Positions 32,422 through 40,986 of a stretch of 55,663 bases of DNA are shown here, one piece after another. Position 1 is the first letter of the stretch; every line of letters begins with the position of its first letter. Source of the stretch: Pedosphaera sp. Lineage in GTDB: Bacteria > Verrucomicrobiota > Verrucomicrobiia > Limisphaerales > SXQI01. The stretch lies in assembly GCA_025359965.1 (NCBI GenBank), contig JANYDC010000141.1, positions 1 through 55,663 on the forward strand. The letters are read 5' to 3'. Under the pieces are notes generated by a model. That model was not told the origin of the DNA and did not search any database. It saw only the letters and a program-made list of their open reading frames with translations. The translations under genes and the position numbers were made by a program.

Positions 32422-33926
32422 ACACTCCTTTAGCGAACGAAGTCCTGGTGGTGAAACCTCGGAAGATCTGGAAGGTGTGGTTGAAGACTCTGACCTTCGG
32501 GGTAGTGGCTTTTCTGACACTGCTTTTTCTGGTGGTGGCGTTTGAGAACTGGCGGGGCAAAAGACTTTGGGAGACGTATCGAGCAGAGGCGGCGGCGCGT
32601 GGAGTTAAAACGGACTTGGCGTCTATAATTTCACCGCCCATCCCGGACTCATCAAACGTGGCGGCCATTCCGATTTTGGCCGCGCTATTGAACTATGACT
32701 ACGATCCAAAGGATCATCACGTGCGGTGGAGGGACACCAATACCTTCAATCGGGTGATGGCGCTCCAGAATTTTGTTGGGGATGGTGATGGACTCATAAA
32801 AGGAGTGGCCAAACCTGGCTGGGACAAAGCCACACCAGTGGATCTTCAGAAAATGGAGGAGAACCTTATCAAGCTGTCCAACAAATTTTCTTCGGTCACC
32901 AAACAAGCAAGTCCTGCGCAAACCTTACTATCGGCTTTGGCTGAGTTTGATGCCGAGCTGAAAAGCATTGAAGTAGGGTTCACTCGGCCGCAGGTTAGGT
33001 TCCCTTTGCATTATGAGGAGGCTTTCAATTGCCTATTGCCTCATTTGGCTGTCTTCAAGGGTTTGTCGCGCTTTGGACAGTACAAGTCAGCCGCTTTTTT
33101 GGCCGAGCACAAAACCACTGAGGCGTTTAATCAAGTCCTGTTTTCACTGCGATGTGGTGAGGTGGTTGGGGTGGAACCAATCCTTATCTCATCCTTGGTG
33201 CAATTGGCCGTAGACAGCCAAAGTATCAGCGCCATTTATGAGGGAATCATCACACATCAGTGGAATGCGGTCCAGCTTCTGCGATTTGAAGCGGAGTTGG
33301 GTTCGCGCGATCCGTTTACCTCGATGAGCGATGCCATCCGTTTTGAGCGGGGATTCGCCAACGAATCTTATCGACTCTGGCGCGATGGCAGTTCGCTGAG
33401 AGACCTGGACGAGTTCTCCGGTTTTGAATTTGTTGGGTGGGCACCTAAAGCTGTGCTTTATCAAAATCAGCTTCGTCAGAATTGGTACTTTGACGGTTTG
33501 GATCTTGAGGTGGTGCGCACTCATGGTTTGAGCGCGTCCCTGGAGGATTTGAGATTGGATAAGCTGAGGACTGGTTTTTATCCGTACCATGCGCTTGCAG
33601 CAATGTTGACCCCGGCACTTGAGAATGCCGTTAAAAAAGTGGCTCGCGGCAGAGTGACTCTCGATTTGGCTATTTTAGCGTGCGAGTTGGAGAGGTATCG
33701 GTTGGCCAAGGGAAGTTATCCGGAAACACTGGTGGCGCTGGTGCCTGATTTTGCCAAAGGGATTCCGCGCGATGCAGCCTCAATGGGGGAGTTGCATTAT
33801 CGGCGCGAGGCTGATGATCGGTTCATGCTTTACTCGGTGGGTTCGGATTTGAAGGATGACCAGGGGAAGATGGAAAAGGGAGAAAAAGGGGATTGGGTCT
33901 GGCGTTGGCCGACAGCAGGGAAGTGA
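32418..33926 (+). CDS. Large anchored protein of unknown function with pseudopilin-like C-terminal segment
   Basis: A 502-residue protein with one N-terminal membrane helix (LTFGVVAFLTLLFLVVAFE) after a short basic stretch and a long outer helical region. Near the C-terminus it has ACELERYRLAKGSYPETLVAL followed by YRREADDRFMLYSVGSDLKDDQG. This resembles the C-terminal region of GspG-type pseudopilins (ELERYRLDNGRYPTT-like and YSLGADG-like segments). I do not know a function; proteins of this layout recur after ECF sigma and small membrane genes in this phylum. ATG overlaps the upstream stop by 4 bp. It may be the sensor or client of the sigma system. Confidence 0.7.
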   Translation: MNTPLANEVLVVKPRKIWKVWLKTLTFGVVAFLTLLFLVVAFENWRGKRLWETYRAEAAARGVKTDLASIISPPIPDSSNVAAIPILAALLNYDYDPKDHHVRWRDTNTFNRVMALQNFVGDGDGLIKGVAKPGWDKATPVDLQKMEENLIKLSNKFSSVTKQASPAQTLLSALAEFDAELKSIEVGFTRPQVRFPLHYEEAFNCLLPHLAVFKGLSRFGQYKSAAFLAEHKTTEAFNQVLFSLRCGEVVGVEPILISSLVQLAVDSQSISAIYEGIITHQWNAVQLLRFEAELGSRDPFTSMSDAIRFERGFANESYRLWRDGSSLRDLDEFSGFEFVGWAPKAVLYQNQLRQNWYFDGLDLEVVRTHGLSASLEDLRLDKLRTGFYPYHALAAMLTPALENAVKKVARGRVTLDLAILACELERYRLAKGSYPETLVALVPDFAKGIPRDAASMGELHYRREADDRFMLYSVGSDLKDDQGKMEKGEKGDWVWRWPTAGK

Positions 33927-33971
33927 GAGAATTGAGGGTGCCCAGGCATCGAAACTTGAGCTCGGAAAAAG

Positions 33972-34004
33972 AGACCGTCAACGGGTGAGGCTGACGGTCT
34001 TTTG
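33972..34004. terminator. Bidirectional Rho-independent terminator
   Basis: Perfect 9-bp stem AGACCGTCA (33972-33980) / TGACGGTCT (33992-34000) with an 11-nt loop, an A-rich run just before it (33965-33971) and Ts after it. It lies between two converging genes (ends at 33926 and 34022) and can serve both strands. Confidence 0.8.
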
Positions 34005-34021
34005 TGGAGCAAAATAGGGAC

Positions 34022-35194
34022 TTAAACTTCGCCGTACAGCTCTTCCACCATCTTGCGGAAGTTGTTTTCGGCGACGTTGACAATGCCGATCTCACGCACT
34101 GCGGCCTCGGGGGCATCGCTGGCGTGGGCGGCGTTGATCATGATGGTCTGGCCGAATTCTTTGCGGATCGATCCGGGAGGAGCTTTGGAGGGATCGGTGG
34201 GCCCGAGCACATCCCGAATTTTGCGAACGGCCTCAGGGCCTTCGTAGACAAGGGCGATGCACTTCTCGGTGCCGGGTTCGCGCATGAGTTTTTCATCACA
34301 TTCACGCGGAGTGCGGCCGGACATGAAGCGGACGATGTTGTCAAATTGGTCATCGCCGTAAAGAGGGCAGAGCAGTGCACCCAGTTGTTTGACTTCGGCG
34401 GCGGGGAGGGAGAAGCCGAGTTCTTTTTCAAGAGCAACTTTGGCCTTGGAGGCCACGACATCCACCAGTTTAGTGCGCAGAATTTCCTTCACGGGGCCGT
34501 AGAATTCAACGGCTTGGGCCACGCTCATGCGGTGGACTTTAATGCCCACGATGTAGAGTCCGGTGCGCGAGAAGAAATCAATGACGTTGCCCGGACGGCC
34601 TGTGGGGAAGCGGAAGTTGTCCGGTTTGATCAGCACCAAAGTACGTTGTGCGGTTTCGCCAGCGGGATAGGTGAGGGTGTCTTCGAGTATTCCGCCGTCG
34701 GTATCTGAGTAACGGGCCCAGAGTTTGGCTTTAATTTTCGCTTCTTCGGCGTTCGGGGCGGCCAGCACGGCGGGCTCGAAATAGCGAACTTTGCCATCTT
34801 CATCCATGATGAGATCGCCGTAGGTGTCGCGGATGGTTTCGCCGCTGCGGCGCTCGGTGGTAATATTACCCACCACACCACGCACTTTGCGCACTGCGTC
34901 CTCGCCTTGGAACAACAGCATCATCACGCGGCGGCGGGCACCGGTTTTTGGGTCGGGCGAGAGATTGAGCAGGATGTAATCGCGTATCAGCTCTTGAATG
35001 CGGCGATCCTGCGGGTCATTGGCCGAGACGATGGCCTCGGAGTATTCTTTGACGAGCTCCTTGCTGGGGGCAAACATGCGTGCGCCGACCAAATCGAGGC
35101 CAGTGCGGGTGATCAATCGCGCCAGAATTCCGCCAGTGCGGGATTTGTGCAGCGAATACGGGGTAATGATGACGTAGGCTAGTTCTTGTGGCAT
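34022..35194 (-). CDS. ndk: Two-domain nucleoside diphosphate kinase, N-terminal half degenerate
   Basis: A 390-residue protein made of two NDK domains, about twice the usual 140-150 residues each with insertions. Domain 1 begins AYVIITPYSLHKSRTGGILA and domain 2 begins RTLVLIKPDNFRFPTGRPG. Domain 2 keeps the catalytic His357 in INAAHASDAPEAAVREI, the counterpart of NxxHGSDS. In domain 1 the aligned place reads AVLAAPNAEEAKIKAKLW and has no histidine, and the first beta-strand motif KPD is TPY. Domain 1 is therefore probably structural or regulatory while domain 2 transfers the phosphate among NTPs. The gene starts 9 bp after the DUF5679 gene on the same strand; a strong terminator follows. 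Confidence 0.88.
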   Translation of the reverse strand: MPQELAYVIITPYSLHKSRTGGILARLITRTGLDLVGARMFAPSKELVKEYSEAIVSANDPQDRRIQELIRDYILLNLSPDPKTGARRRVMMLLFQGEDAVRKVRGVVGNITTERRSGETIRDTYGDLIMDEDGKVRYFEPAVLAAPNAEEAKIKAKLWARYSDTDGGILEDTLTYPAGETAQRTLVLIKPDNFRFPTGRPGNVIDFFSRTGLYIVGIKVHRMSVAQAVEFYGPVKEILRTKLVDVVASKAKVALEKELGFSLPAAEVKQLGALLCPLYGDDQFDNIVRFMSGRTPRECDEKLMREPGTEKCIALVYEGPEAVRKIRDVLGPTDPSKAPPGSIRKEFGQTIMINAAHASDAPEAAVREIGIVNVAENNFRKMVEELYGEV

Positions 35195-35203
35195 ACTAAA
35201 TTT

Positions 35204-35410
35204 TTAGGGAATCGGAGGCATGGAAGGAGGGGTGAGATCAGGAGAATCGTCGCTAGGGGCGGAATGTTTGCCGCCGATAATCTTGAAAAGCACGGCTCCG
35301 CACGTTGGGCATCTGCCCTTGATCGCTCTTCGTCCGTTTTTCATGACTTCCTCCACCGCTTCGGTAATCTCTTTTTTTGATTTGCATTTAAAGCAATATC
35401 CTTCGGCCAT
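35204..35410 (-). CDS. Small zinc-ribbon protein, DUF5679-like
   Basis: A 68-residue protein with two CxxC pairs, YCFKCKSKKE and GRCPTCGAVLFKI, separated by TEAVEEVMKNGRRAIK. This is the DUF5679 pattern: a single zinc ribbon with a NGRxAxKGxCPxCG core. After it comes a disordered Pro/Ser tail (DLTPPSMPPIP). The function of the family is unknown; nucleic-acid or protein binding is likely. It is encoded 9 bp upstream of the NDK gene, so probably co-transcribed. Confidence 0.8.
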   Translation of the reverse strand: MAEGYCFKCKSKKEITEAVEEVMKNGRRAIKGRCPTCGAVLFKIIGGKHSAPSDDSPDLTPPSMPPIP

Positions 35411-35624
35411 AAAACCATCCTTTCAATCGGCTGGGTCGACCGGTTTGGATGGTACGAAGCCGCTGCCTTCGTAGTCAACTTTGTTCGGCTTAGTCTTGGA
35501 CAATGAGTTTGCCTTCGGGCTTTTGATCGCACAGGTCTGATGGGGGGTTCACTCTTTTTGGTGGCTGTTTCTCACGGGGAAATGCTCAGGGCACCACCTG
35601 CCCTCGCAAGCGGGGAACGTCGTT

Positions 35625-36806
35625 TTAAGACTGGCTTAACCGCTTTTTCGGCGCGTCAAACATCATTTCGTGCGATTCGTGAAGAATTTCCACGATTTTT
35701 TGAGCGAATGGGCTTTTCTGCACGAATGTCTTGATGGCGTTGGGGTCAAAAATTCCGGCGTTTTCTCCGGGGAACCAGTGGTCCGCCTGACCCAGTAGAT
35801 TGTACCGCATTTTCCCCCAGTCGACCAAATCAAGAGATTTGGCGTAGGTCCAGAGCCGCAAAATTTCCATGACATTGATTTGCCCAGGCGCGTCCACATA
35901 GTGGGGAAGACCTTCAAACCAGCGCTCGCACCATTCGGTTCCCAGTATGCTCGCCATTTCTGCGCGCAACCGTTTTTCAATCGGCGGAATTACTTGGGCG
36001 ATGCGCTCATAATCATCCAAGGCGGTAATGTGAGCGTCAAAATCCGAGGGTTTGGCGGCGCCGATGCTAAGGGTGTGAACTTCCTCGCGGCCGAGGCAGT
36101 ACAAATCATTGAACGCCATGGGGGTAAGGGGTGCGCAAAGTTTGACGAGCTTATCGGGTGGTGAGTAGAGCTTCCCGCCCTTATCGTTGGGGCTGATGAT
36201 GAACACGCCCATGTCATGGCGTCGGGCCGCCTGCACCGCAGACCAGTTCAGATCGTTGACAAAATACCAATGGAGGTTGATGTAATCGAACTCACCGGTG
36301 TTCACAGCGTCGAGTATGATGTCGGTGGTGGCGTGGGTGGAGAAACCGATGAATCTGGCTCGACCTTCCTTTTGGATTTTGCGAGCTTCCGCCAGGCAAC
36401 CATTAAGTTTTAGGGTGTCAGTCAGGTGGCCGCGGTGGTTGATGCCGTGCATGGAGAGGAGGTCGACATGATCCAAGCCAAGGTATGCCATGGAAGTCTC
36501 AAAGATTTGCCTGAATTCTTTGGCGGTGGTCTGGGGCATGACCTTGGTTTGAACGATTATTTTCTCGCGCGGCAACTTGCGCAGCACCGGGCCGAGTTGC
36601 ATCTCAGAAGATCCGTAGCCTCTAGCCGTCTCGATGTGATTGATGCCCAATTCGATGGCGCGGTGGATGGTGGCCTCCAGATTGGCCTGTCCCTCGGGTG
36701 GAACCTCGGACCACGGAACATCCTGCCACTTGTGCTGATAGCGCATTCCTCCACAGGAAAGAACAGGCATCTGCAGATTGGTCCGGCCAAAACGACGATA
36801 CTTCAT
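35625..36806 (-). CDS. Aldo/keto reductase family oxidoreductase
   Basis: A 393-residue cytoplasmic NADPH-dependent reductase. It begins MKYRRFGRTNLQMPVLSCGG as usual. The tetrad is Glu59 (in place of the usual Asp, HIETARGYG), Tyr64, Lys88 (IVQTKV) and His120 (LLSMHGIN). The TIM barrel ends near residue 285, and a C-terminal extension of about 100 residues (RLWTYAKSLDLVDWGKMRYN, then ADHWFPGENAGIF) is found in the subgroup of aldo/keto reductases with extra C-terminal helices. ATG at 36806 was chosen because the longer frame (to 36899) adds non-homologous sequence. Substrate unknown. Single-gene unit. Confidence 0.88.
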   Translation of the reverse strand: MKYRRFGRTNLQMPVLSCGGMRYQHKWQDVPWSEVPPEGQANLEATIHRAIELGINHIETARGYGSSEMQLGPVLRKLPREKIIVQTKVMPQTTAKEFRQIFETSMAYLGLDHVDLLSMHGINHRGHLTDTLKLNGCLAEARKIQKEGRARFIGFSTHATTDIILDAVNTGEFDYINLHWYFVNDLNWSAVQAARRHDMGVFIISPNDKGGKLYSPPDKLVKLCAPLTPMAFNDLYCLGREEVHTLSIGAAKPSDFDAHITALDDYERIAQVIPPIEKRLRAEMASILGTEWCERWFEGLPHYVDAPGQINVMEILRLWTYAKSLDLVDWGKMRYNLLGQADHWFPGENAGIFDPNAIKTFVQKSPFAQKIVEILHESHEMMFDAPKKRLSQS

Positions 36807-36945
36807 CAAGTGGGTATGCCATCGACAGGGCATCTGTGCAAGAGAATGGCTGGTCCGTGCCAGCGGCAATATTGAATTTGAGCCCGCGAGCGGCGGCATT
36901 TTGAGGAAGAATTCCGTGGTGGAGCAAATTTTCTCTGGTTTCTAG

Positions 36946-36973
36946 TTGAAATCAATCGAGCATTCCCTACGAT
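36946..36973 (+). promoter_or_regulatory. Candidate promoter of tRNA-Pro
   Basis: TTGAAA (36946-36951), 16-bp spacer, TACGAT (36968-36973). A start near 36980 would place the 5-prime end of the precursor about 25 nt before the mature tRNA. Prediction from sequence. Confidence 0.5.
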
Positions 36974-37004
36974 GAGCAGACGTTGCCTTAATTGGCAATG
37001 CGGT

Positions 37005-37081
37005 CGGGGCGTAGCGTAGCTTGGTAGCGCGTCTGAATGGGGTTCAGAAGGTCGTGAGTTCAAATCTCACCGCCCCGACCA
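37005..37081 (+). tRNA. tRNA-Pro (anticodon GGG)
   Basis: A full cloverleaf is visible: acceptor stem CGGGGCG (37005-37011) paired with CGCCCCG (37071-37077), D-arm GCGT-AGCTTGGTA-GCGC, anticodon stem TCTGA/TCAGA enclosing the 7-nt loop ATGGGGT (anticodon GGG), variable AGGTC, T-arm GTGAG-TTCAAAT-CTCAC, then A and encoded CCA. It reads proline codon CCC (and CCU by wobble). A T-rich stretch follows directly. Confidence 0.95.
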
Positions 37082-37634
37082 TTATTTTCACTTTTTTCTG
37101 GGTTCCCATGGAGGGCCAAGCAGCGGTTGCCCATAGATCAGGGCTTTTCTCGGCCATACGGTCATTATCACTGTGATCCTTCGGCCGTCTTCGAGTCCTA
37201 AAAATCCTAACATGACGGGTTCGTCTCGATGCGCGAATTCGACAAAAGAGCAAAAACCAAGAGCATGCACCGCAATGAAGTTACGGCACTTTCAATCCAT
37301 CGCCTCGCGGATCGCCGATTGCAGTCCTCCACCAACACACCCAACCCTTTCATGCCCATTTGTTTAGCCTTTGATTTTCAACCCCCTACTCCAGATCCTT
37401 CCTCATCTCCAGCCAGACCCCCCTGCGCGATATGAGATGCGGGGTGGCTTGAAGGGCTTTACGCGGCTACTCTGTTCTCAAAAGCTGATGAATTTTTTCC
37501 TTTCTTAACCGTCAGTACACCTGAGTTCATATGCACCAAAATTGAGCGCGATCAAAATGGGTCGAACGGTGCAGGGTTGGTTTCAATGAACAGACGTGGC
37601 CCTGTGAAGGATTTTTGAGAGTCGAAATTTTTGC
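37082..37634. other. Gene-free stretch after tRNA-Pro
   Basis: About 550 bp. Short frames on both strands (for example minus 37088-37270) show no family I recognise, and those starting in the tRNA are artefacts. No direct repeat of the tRNA 3-prime end was seen, so there is no sign of an integrated element here. The promoter of the efflux operon should lie in the AT-richer last 150 bp. Confidence 0.45.
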
Positions 37635-38852
37635 ATGAAAAAGTGGTTGATAATCGTGGTGGTGATGGGGGTCGGCGGATGGCTGGCGTACAAGAAGTAC
37701 CCGGCGCTAAAGTCCATGTCTGCGGCTGAGAAGCCATTGAGGCAATCAACGGCTGCAGCGGAGCAGCGCAGTATCAGTTTCAGCGTCAGCGCGGCGGGTG
37801 AGATTGGGCCAGCAGAGCAGGTGTCCGTCAAGCCGGAGATTAATGGAAGAATTGATTTGCTGCCGGTGGATATTGGCGACCGCATCAAAAAAGGGGCTGT
37901 GCTATTCACTCTCGATGACAAGGAACTGCAAAACCGTCGTTCATCTAGTCTCACTGATATCGAGAGGGCCAAATTGCAATTGGAACAGGCCGAGAGGAAC
38001 TACCATCGTTCGGAGGGCTTGTTCAAAGCTGATTTGCTGCCTCGGCAGGACTATGAGAATGCCCGGACAGAATATGATCTCGCAAAAAACAGCGTCGAAC
38101 GTGCTCAGCGTGATATCGCGATTCTTGAGGAGCAATTGACGAAAACCAAGATTGTCGCACCTTTTGATGCCACTATTTTGACGCGTCCCGTTTCGATGGG
38201 CCAGGCAGTTTCCGGGTCGGGCGGATTTAATAGCGGCACTGAGGTTCTGACGATCGCCGACCTGAATGACATGGTCATTAACGCTCATATCAATCAGGCT
38301 GACATCACGCGTTTGAAGGCGGATCAGGAGGTGGAAGTGGCAGTGGAAGCGGTGGCCGGGTTGAAAGTGACTGGAAAAGTGGAACGAATGGCCCCTCAGG
38401 CTACGATTAAGAACAACATCAAGGGATTTGCAGTTAGAATTCTTCTGAAAAATGTGGATTCGAAAATTCGTCCTGGCATGACTGCTAATATTAAGATTCC
38501 AGTGGGCTCGGCGGATAATGTGGTTTCTGTGCCTTTGGCGGCGGTCTTCACGGACAAGAACGCGGATACTGGTCGGCCTGAAAGGTACGTCTACGTAGTG
38601 ACGCAGGAGGAGGGGGCTGAAATCACTTCTTTTGAGCGGCGCTCAGTCCAGGTGGGCATCTCTGATTTCTTTTTCGCCGAAATTCAAGCCGGGCTGAAAT
38701 CCGGAGAAACGGTGGCCTTGGAACAACCGAAGGAAGAGTTGATCAAGGCTGGAGTTACCAAGACCAAGGACTCGGGCAAGACAAACGCCGTATCCAGAAG
38801 CACATCCAGCAGTTTGGGTATTGCTTCAAAAATGTCCACGCCACGCACCTGA
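37635..38852 (+). CDS. MacA/HlyD-like periplasmic adaptor of an ABC efflux system
   Basis: A 405-residue membrane-fusion protein. N-terminal anchor KWLIIVVVMGVGGWLAY; first half of the lipoyl domain at about 50-105 (VSVKPEINGRIDLLPVDIGD; IKKGAVLFTLDD); alpha-hairpin coiled coil at about 108-180; second lipoyl half (KIVAPFDATILTRPVSMGQ). Beta-barrel and membrane-proximal domains follow (KIRPGMTANIKIPVGSADNV). It bridges inner-membrane transporter and outer-membrane channel in export of peptides, lipids or toxic compounds. It is the first of four genes; the ABC ATPase begins 18 bp after it. No outer-membrane TolC-like gene is in the window. Confidence 0.9.
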   Translation: MKKWLIIVVVMGVGGWLAYKKYPALKSMSAAEKPLRQSTAAAEQRSISFSVSAAGEIGPAEQVSVKPEINGRIDLLPVDIGDRIKKGAVLFTLDDKELQNRRSSSLTDIERAKLQLEQAERNYHRSEGLFKADLLPRQDYENARTEYDLAKNSVERAQRDIAILEEQLTKTKIVAPFDATILTRPVSMGQAVSGSGGFNSGTEVLTIADLNDMVINAHINQADITRLKADQEVEVAVEAVAGLKVTGKVERMAPQATIKNNIKGFAVRILLKNVDSKIRPGMTANIKIPVGSADNVVSVPLAAVFTDKNADTGRPERYVYVVTQEEGAEITSFERRSVQVGISDFFFAEIQAGLKSGETVALEQPKEELIKAGVTKTKDSGKTNAVSRSTSSSLGIASKMSTPRT

Positions 38853-38870
38853 CGTCTCCCTTTAAAAGTT

Positions 38871-39605
38871 ATGGCTCTGTTGGAACTGCGAGACGTTCAT
38901 AAGACGTACCACTTGGGGGGGGAGGAAATTCGCGCTCTGGATGGCGTTTCCATGGACATCGAGGCGGGAGAATTTATTTCGATTATTGGCCCCTCGGGTA
39001 GTGGTAAATCCACGCTGATGCATATCCTTGGCTGTCTGGATTCTCCCTCTCGCGGAACCATCAAGCTGGATGGTTTGATGATCGAGAAGGCCACTTCGCG
39101 ACAGCTTGCATCCATTCGAAACCAAAAGATTGGGTTCGTTTTTCAATTTTTCAATCTCCTGCCCAAGCTCAATGTATTGCAGAATGTGGAGCTGCCCATG
39201 ATCTACGCCGGAGCCAATGCCAAGGAGCGTCGGGATCGGGCCATGGAAGCCCTCCAGTTGGTGCAGCTTGAAAATCGAGCCAAGCACCGGCCAAGCCAGC
39301 TTTCAGGTGGACAACAGCAGCGTGTGGCCATTGCGCGCGCACTGGTGAACAGCCCTCGTATCGTTTTTGCTGACGAGCCCACCGGCAACCTCGATTCCCA
39401 CACAGGTGAGGCAATTCTTAATTTGTTTCGCACTTTGACTCAGCAGGGTCGGACGATTGTTTTGGTCACGCACGATCCGGAGATCGCGGCGCTTACCCCC
39501 CGGCGAATCGAGATTCGTGATGGTAAAATCAGCGTGAAAGTGGACCCGCGCCTGGCTGGATTGGATCGGGTGCCGGCGGTAGCAGAGCCTGGGAAGGCGG
39601 CATGA
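38871..39605 (+). CDS. ABC transporter ATPase, MacB/LolD type
   Basis: A 244-residue ATP-binding protein: Walker [11 protein letters not shown]-loop [12 protein letters not shown], signature [15 protein letters not shown], Walker [15 protein letters not shown] and switch His in LVTHDPE. It belongs to the MacB/LolD/FtsE (mechanotransmission, type VII) class. In E. coli MacB this domain is fused to the permease; here it is separate and followed by two permease genes. Its stop overlaps the first permease start (ATGA). Confidence 0.93.
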   Translation: MALLELRDVHKTYHLGGEEIRALDGVSMDIEAGEFISIIGPSGSGKSTLMHILGCLDSPSRGTIKLDGLMIEKATSRQLASIRNQKIGFVFQFFNLLPKLNVLQNVELPMIYAGANAKERRDRAMEALQLVQLENRAKHRPSQLSGGQQQRVAIARALVNSPRIVFADEPTGNLDSHTGEAILNLFRTLTQQGRTIVLVTHDPEIAALTPRRIEIRDGKISVKVDPRLAGLDRVPAVAEPGKAA

Positions 39606-40981
39606 ATCTGTGGAGTGCCATCACGTTGGGGTTCAAAGAGATTTGGTCTCACAAGTTTCGATCCGCGCTGACGATGCTTGGGATAATTCTTGGTGTTTCA
39701 AGCTTGGTTGCAATGTCCGCGCTGACGGCGGGTATGGAAAAAGGGATGAAGGAGGCACTGATTGCGATCGGCGGTCTGCAAAAGATACGAGTTGAACGGC
39801 AGGAGCTTCCCATCGAACAACGCCATCTGCGCGATCAAGCCCCGGGGGTAACGATGGACGATTTGAAGGCGATCCGAGCCAGTGCCCCTCTGATTCACGA
39901 GATTTCACCCGAGATGCGTTTGCAGAGGGCGACAGTGACCGCGAATGGCAAAACCATTCGGCCCTTTATGTTGAATGGTGTTTGGCCTGAGGCTATTGCC
40001 ATGAACGAACACGTGGTTGAGCACGGTCGCATGTTCAACGAGATCGATGACGAGATGGCTAGGAGCGTGTGTGTCATCGGAACCGAGACACGGGACGAAC
40101 TGTTTGGTGATCCTGAAAAGATGGGGCACGAAGTCATTCCATTAGGTGAAACCATTTACATCAACAGTGTGCCGTTCACGATTATTGGCATGTTCCAGCA
40201 TTACGAGAGTGAGCAGGCCAAAAAAATCAGGGAATTGAAGGCCAAGGAGCCGAAAGTGCCGGTTGTACCCGGAGCACCCAAAAGAAACAGGGGATGGGGC
40301 GGGGGGCGGCAGGGTGGTTTTGTTTTCTACATCAAGAACGCGATGATTTACATCCCGTTGAACACCATGTGGATCAAGTTCAAAGCGGGCAATGCCATGC
40401 AGGCCGGATTGAGCACCACTGGCACGCCGAAGCTGGACAATCTACAATTGAAGATTGGCGATCTGGAGACACTTACTCCCGCCATTCAGCAGGTTCATAA
40501 CGTGCTGATGTCCTCCCACAAAGGAATTGAAGACTTCACTTTCCGTACGCAGGAGGATTGGGCGGAGCAGATTGCCAACCAAATTAAAAATGCCCGGTTG
40601 AGTGGAGGCATGATCGCTGCGATCAGCCTTTTGGTGGGTGGGATTGGCATCATGAACATCATGTTGGCCAGCATCACGGAACGGGTGCGCGAGATTGGCA
40701 TCCGAAAATCAGTTGGTGCGACCACCTTCGATGTGTTTGTGCAGATTGTTGTGGAAAGCATGGTCATTGCCTTGGTGGGAGGATTGCTGGGGCTAATCAC
40801 TTCCTTCGGTTTAGTGCAGTTGCTGCGAAGCCTCTCCCCGACGGATAACGCACCCTTAATTACCGCATCGGCGATGCTCGTGGCTTTCGCTTTTAGTGCC
40901 CTTGTGGGGGTTGTGGCGGGTTTAATCCCGGCGGTCAAAGCATCTCGATTGCACCCTATTCAAGCGCTTCGCTACGATTAA
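39602..40981 (+). CDS. MacB-like ABC permease, copy 1
   Basis: A 459-residue permease with a first membrane helix (FRSALTMLGIILGVSSLVAM), a large periplasmic core domain (about 50-330) and three C-terminal FtsX-family helices: GGMIAAISLLVGGIGIMNIM, then VESMVIALVGGLLGLITSF, then FSALVGVVAGLIPAVKASRL. The end LHPIQALRYD is shared with its neighbour. An internal low-complexity loop (RNRGWGGGRQGGF) lies in the periplasmic part. It is paralogous to the next gene, with which it probably forms a heterodimer powered by the separate ATPase. Confidence 0.9.
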   Translation: MNLWSAITLGFKEIWSHKFRSALTMLGIILGVSSLVAMSALTAGMEKGMKEALIAIGGLQKIRVERQELPIEQRHLRDQAPGVTMDDLKAIRASAPLIHEISPEMRLQRATVTANGKTIRPFMLNGVWPEAIAMNEHVVEHGRMFNEIDDEMARSVCVIGTETRDELFGDPEKMGHEVIPLGETIYINSVPFTIIGMFQHYESEQAKKIRELKAKEPKVPVVPGAPKRNRGWGGGRQGGFVFYIKNAMIYIPLNTMWIKFKAGNAMQAGLSTTGTPKLDNLQLKIGDLETLTPAIQQVHNVLMSSHKGIEDFTFRTQEDWAEQIANQIKNARLSGGMIAAISLLVGGIGIMNIMLASITERVREIGIRKSVGATTFDVFVQIVVESMVIALVGGLLGLITSFGLVQLLRSLSPTDNAPLITASAMLVAFAFSALVGVVAGLIPAVKASRLHPIQALRYD

Positions 40982-40986
40982 CAAGG

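Noticed and set aside
37044..37253. Minus-strand frame ending GAVRFELTTF
   Set aside because: The end is the reverse reading of tRNA-Pro, a well-known annotation artefact.
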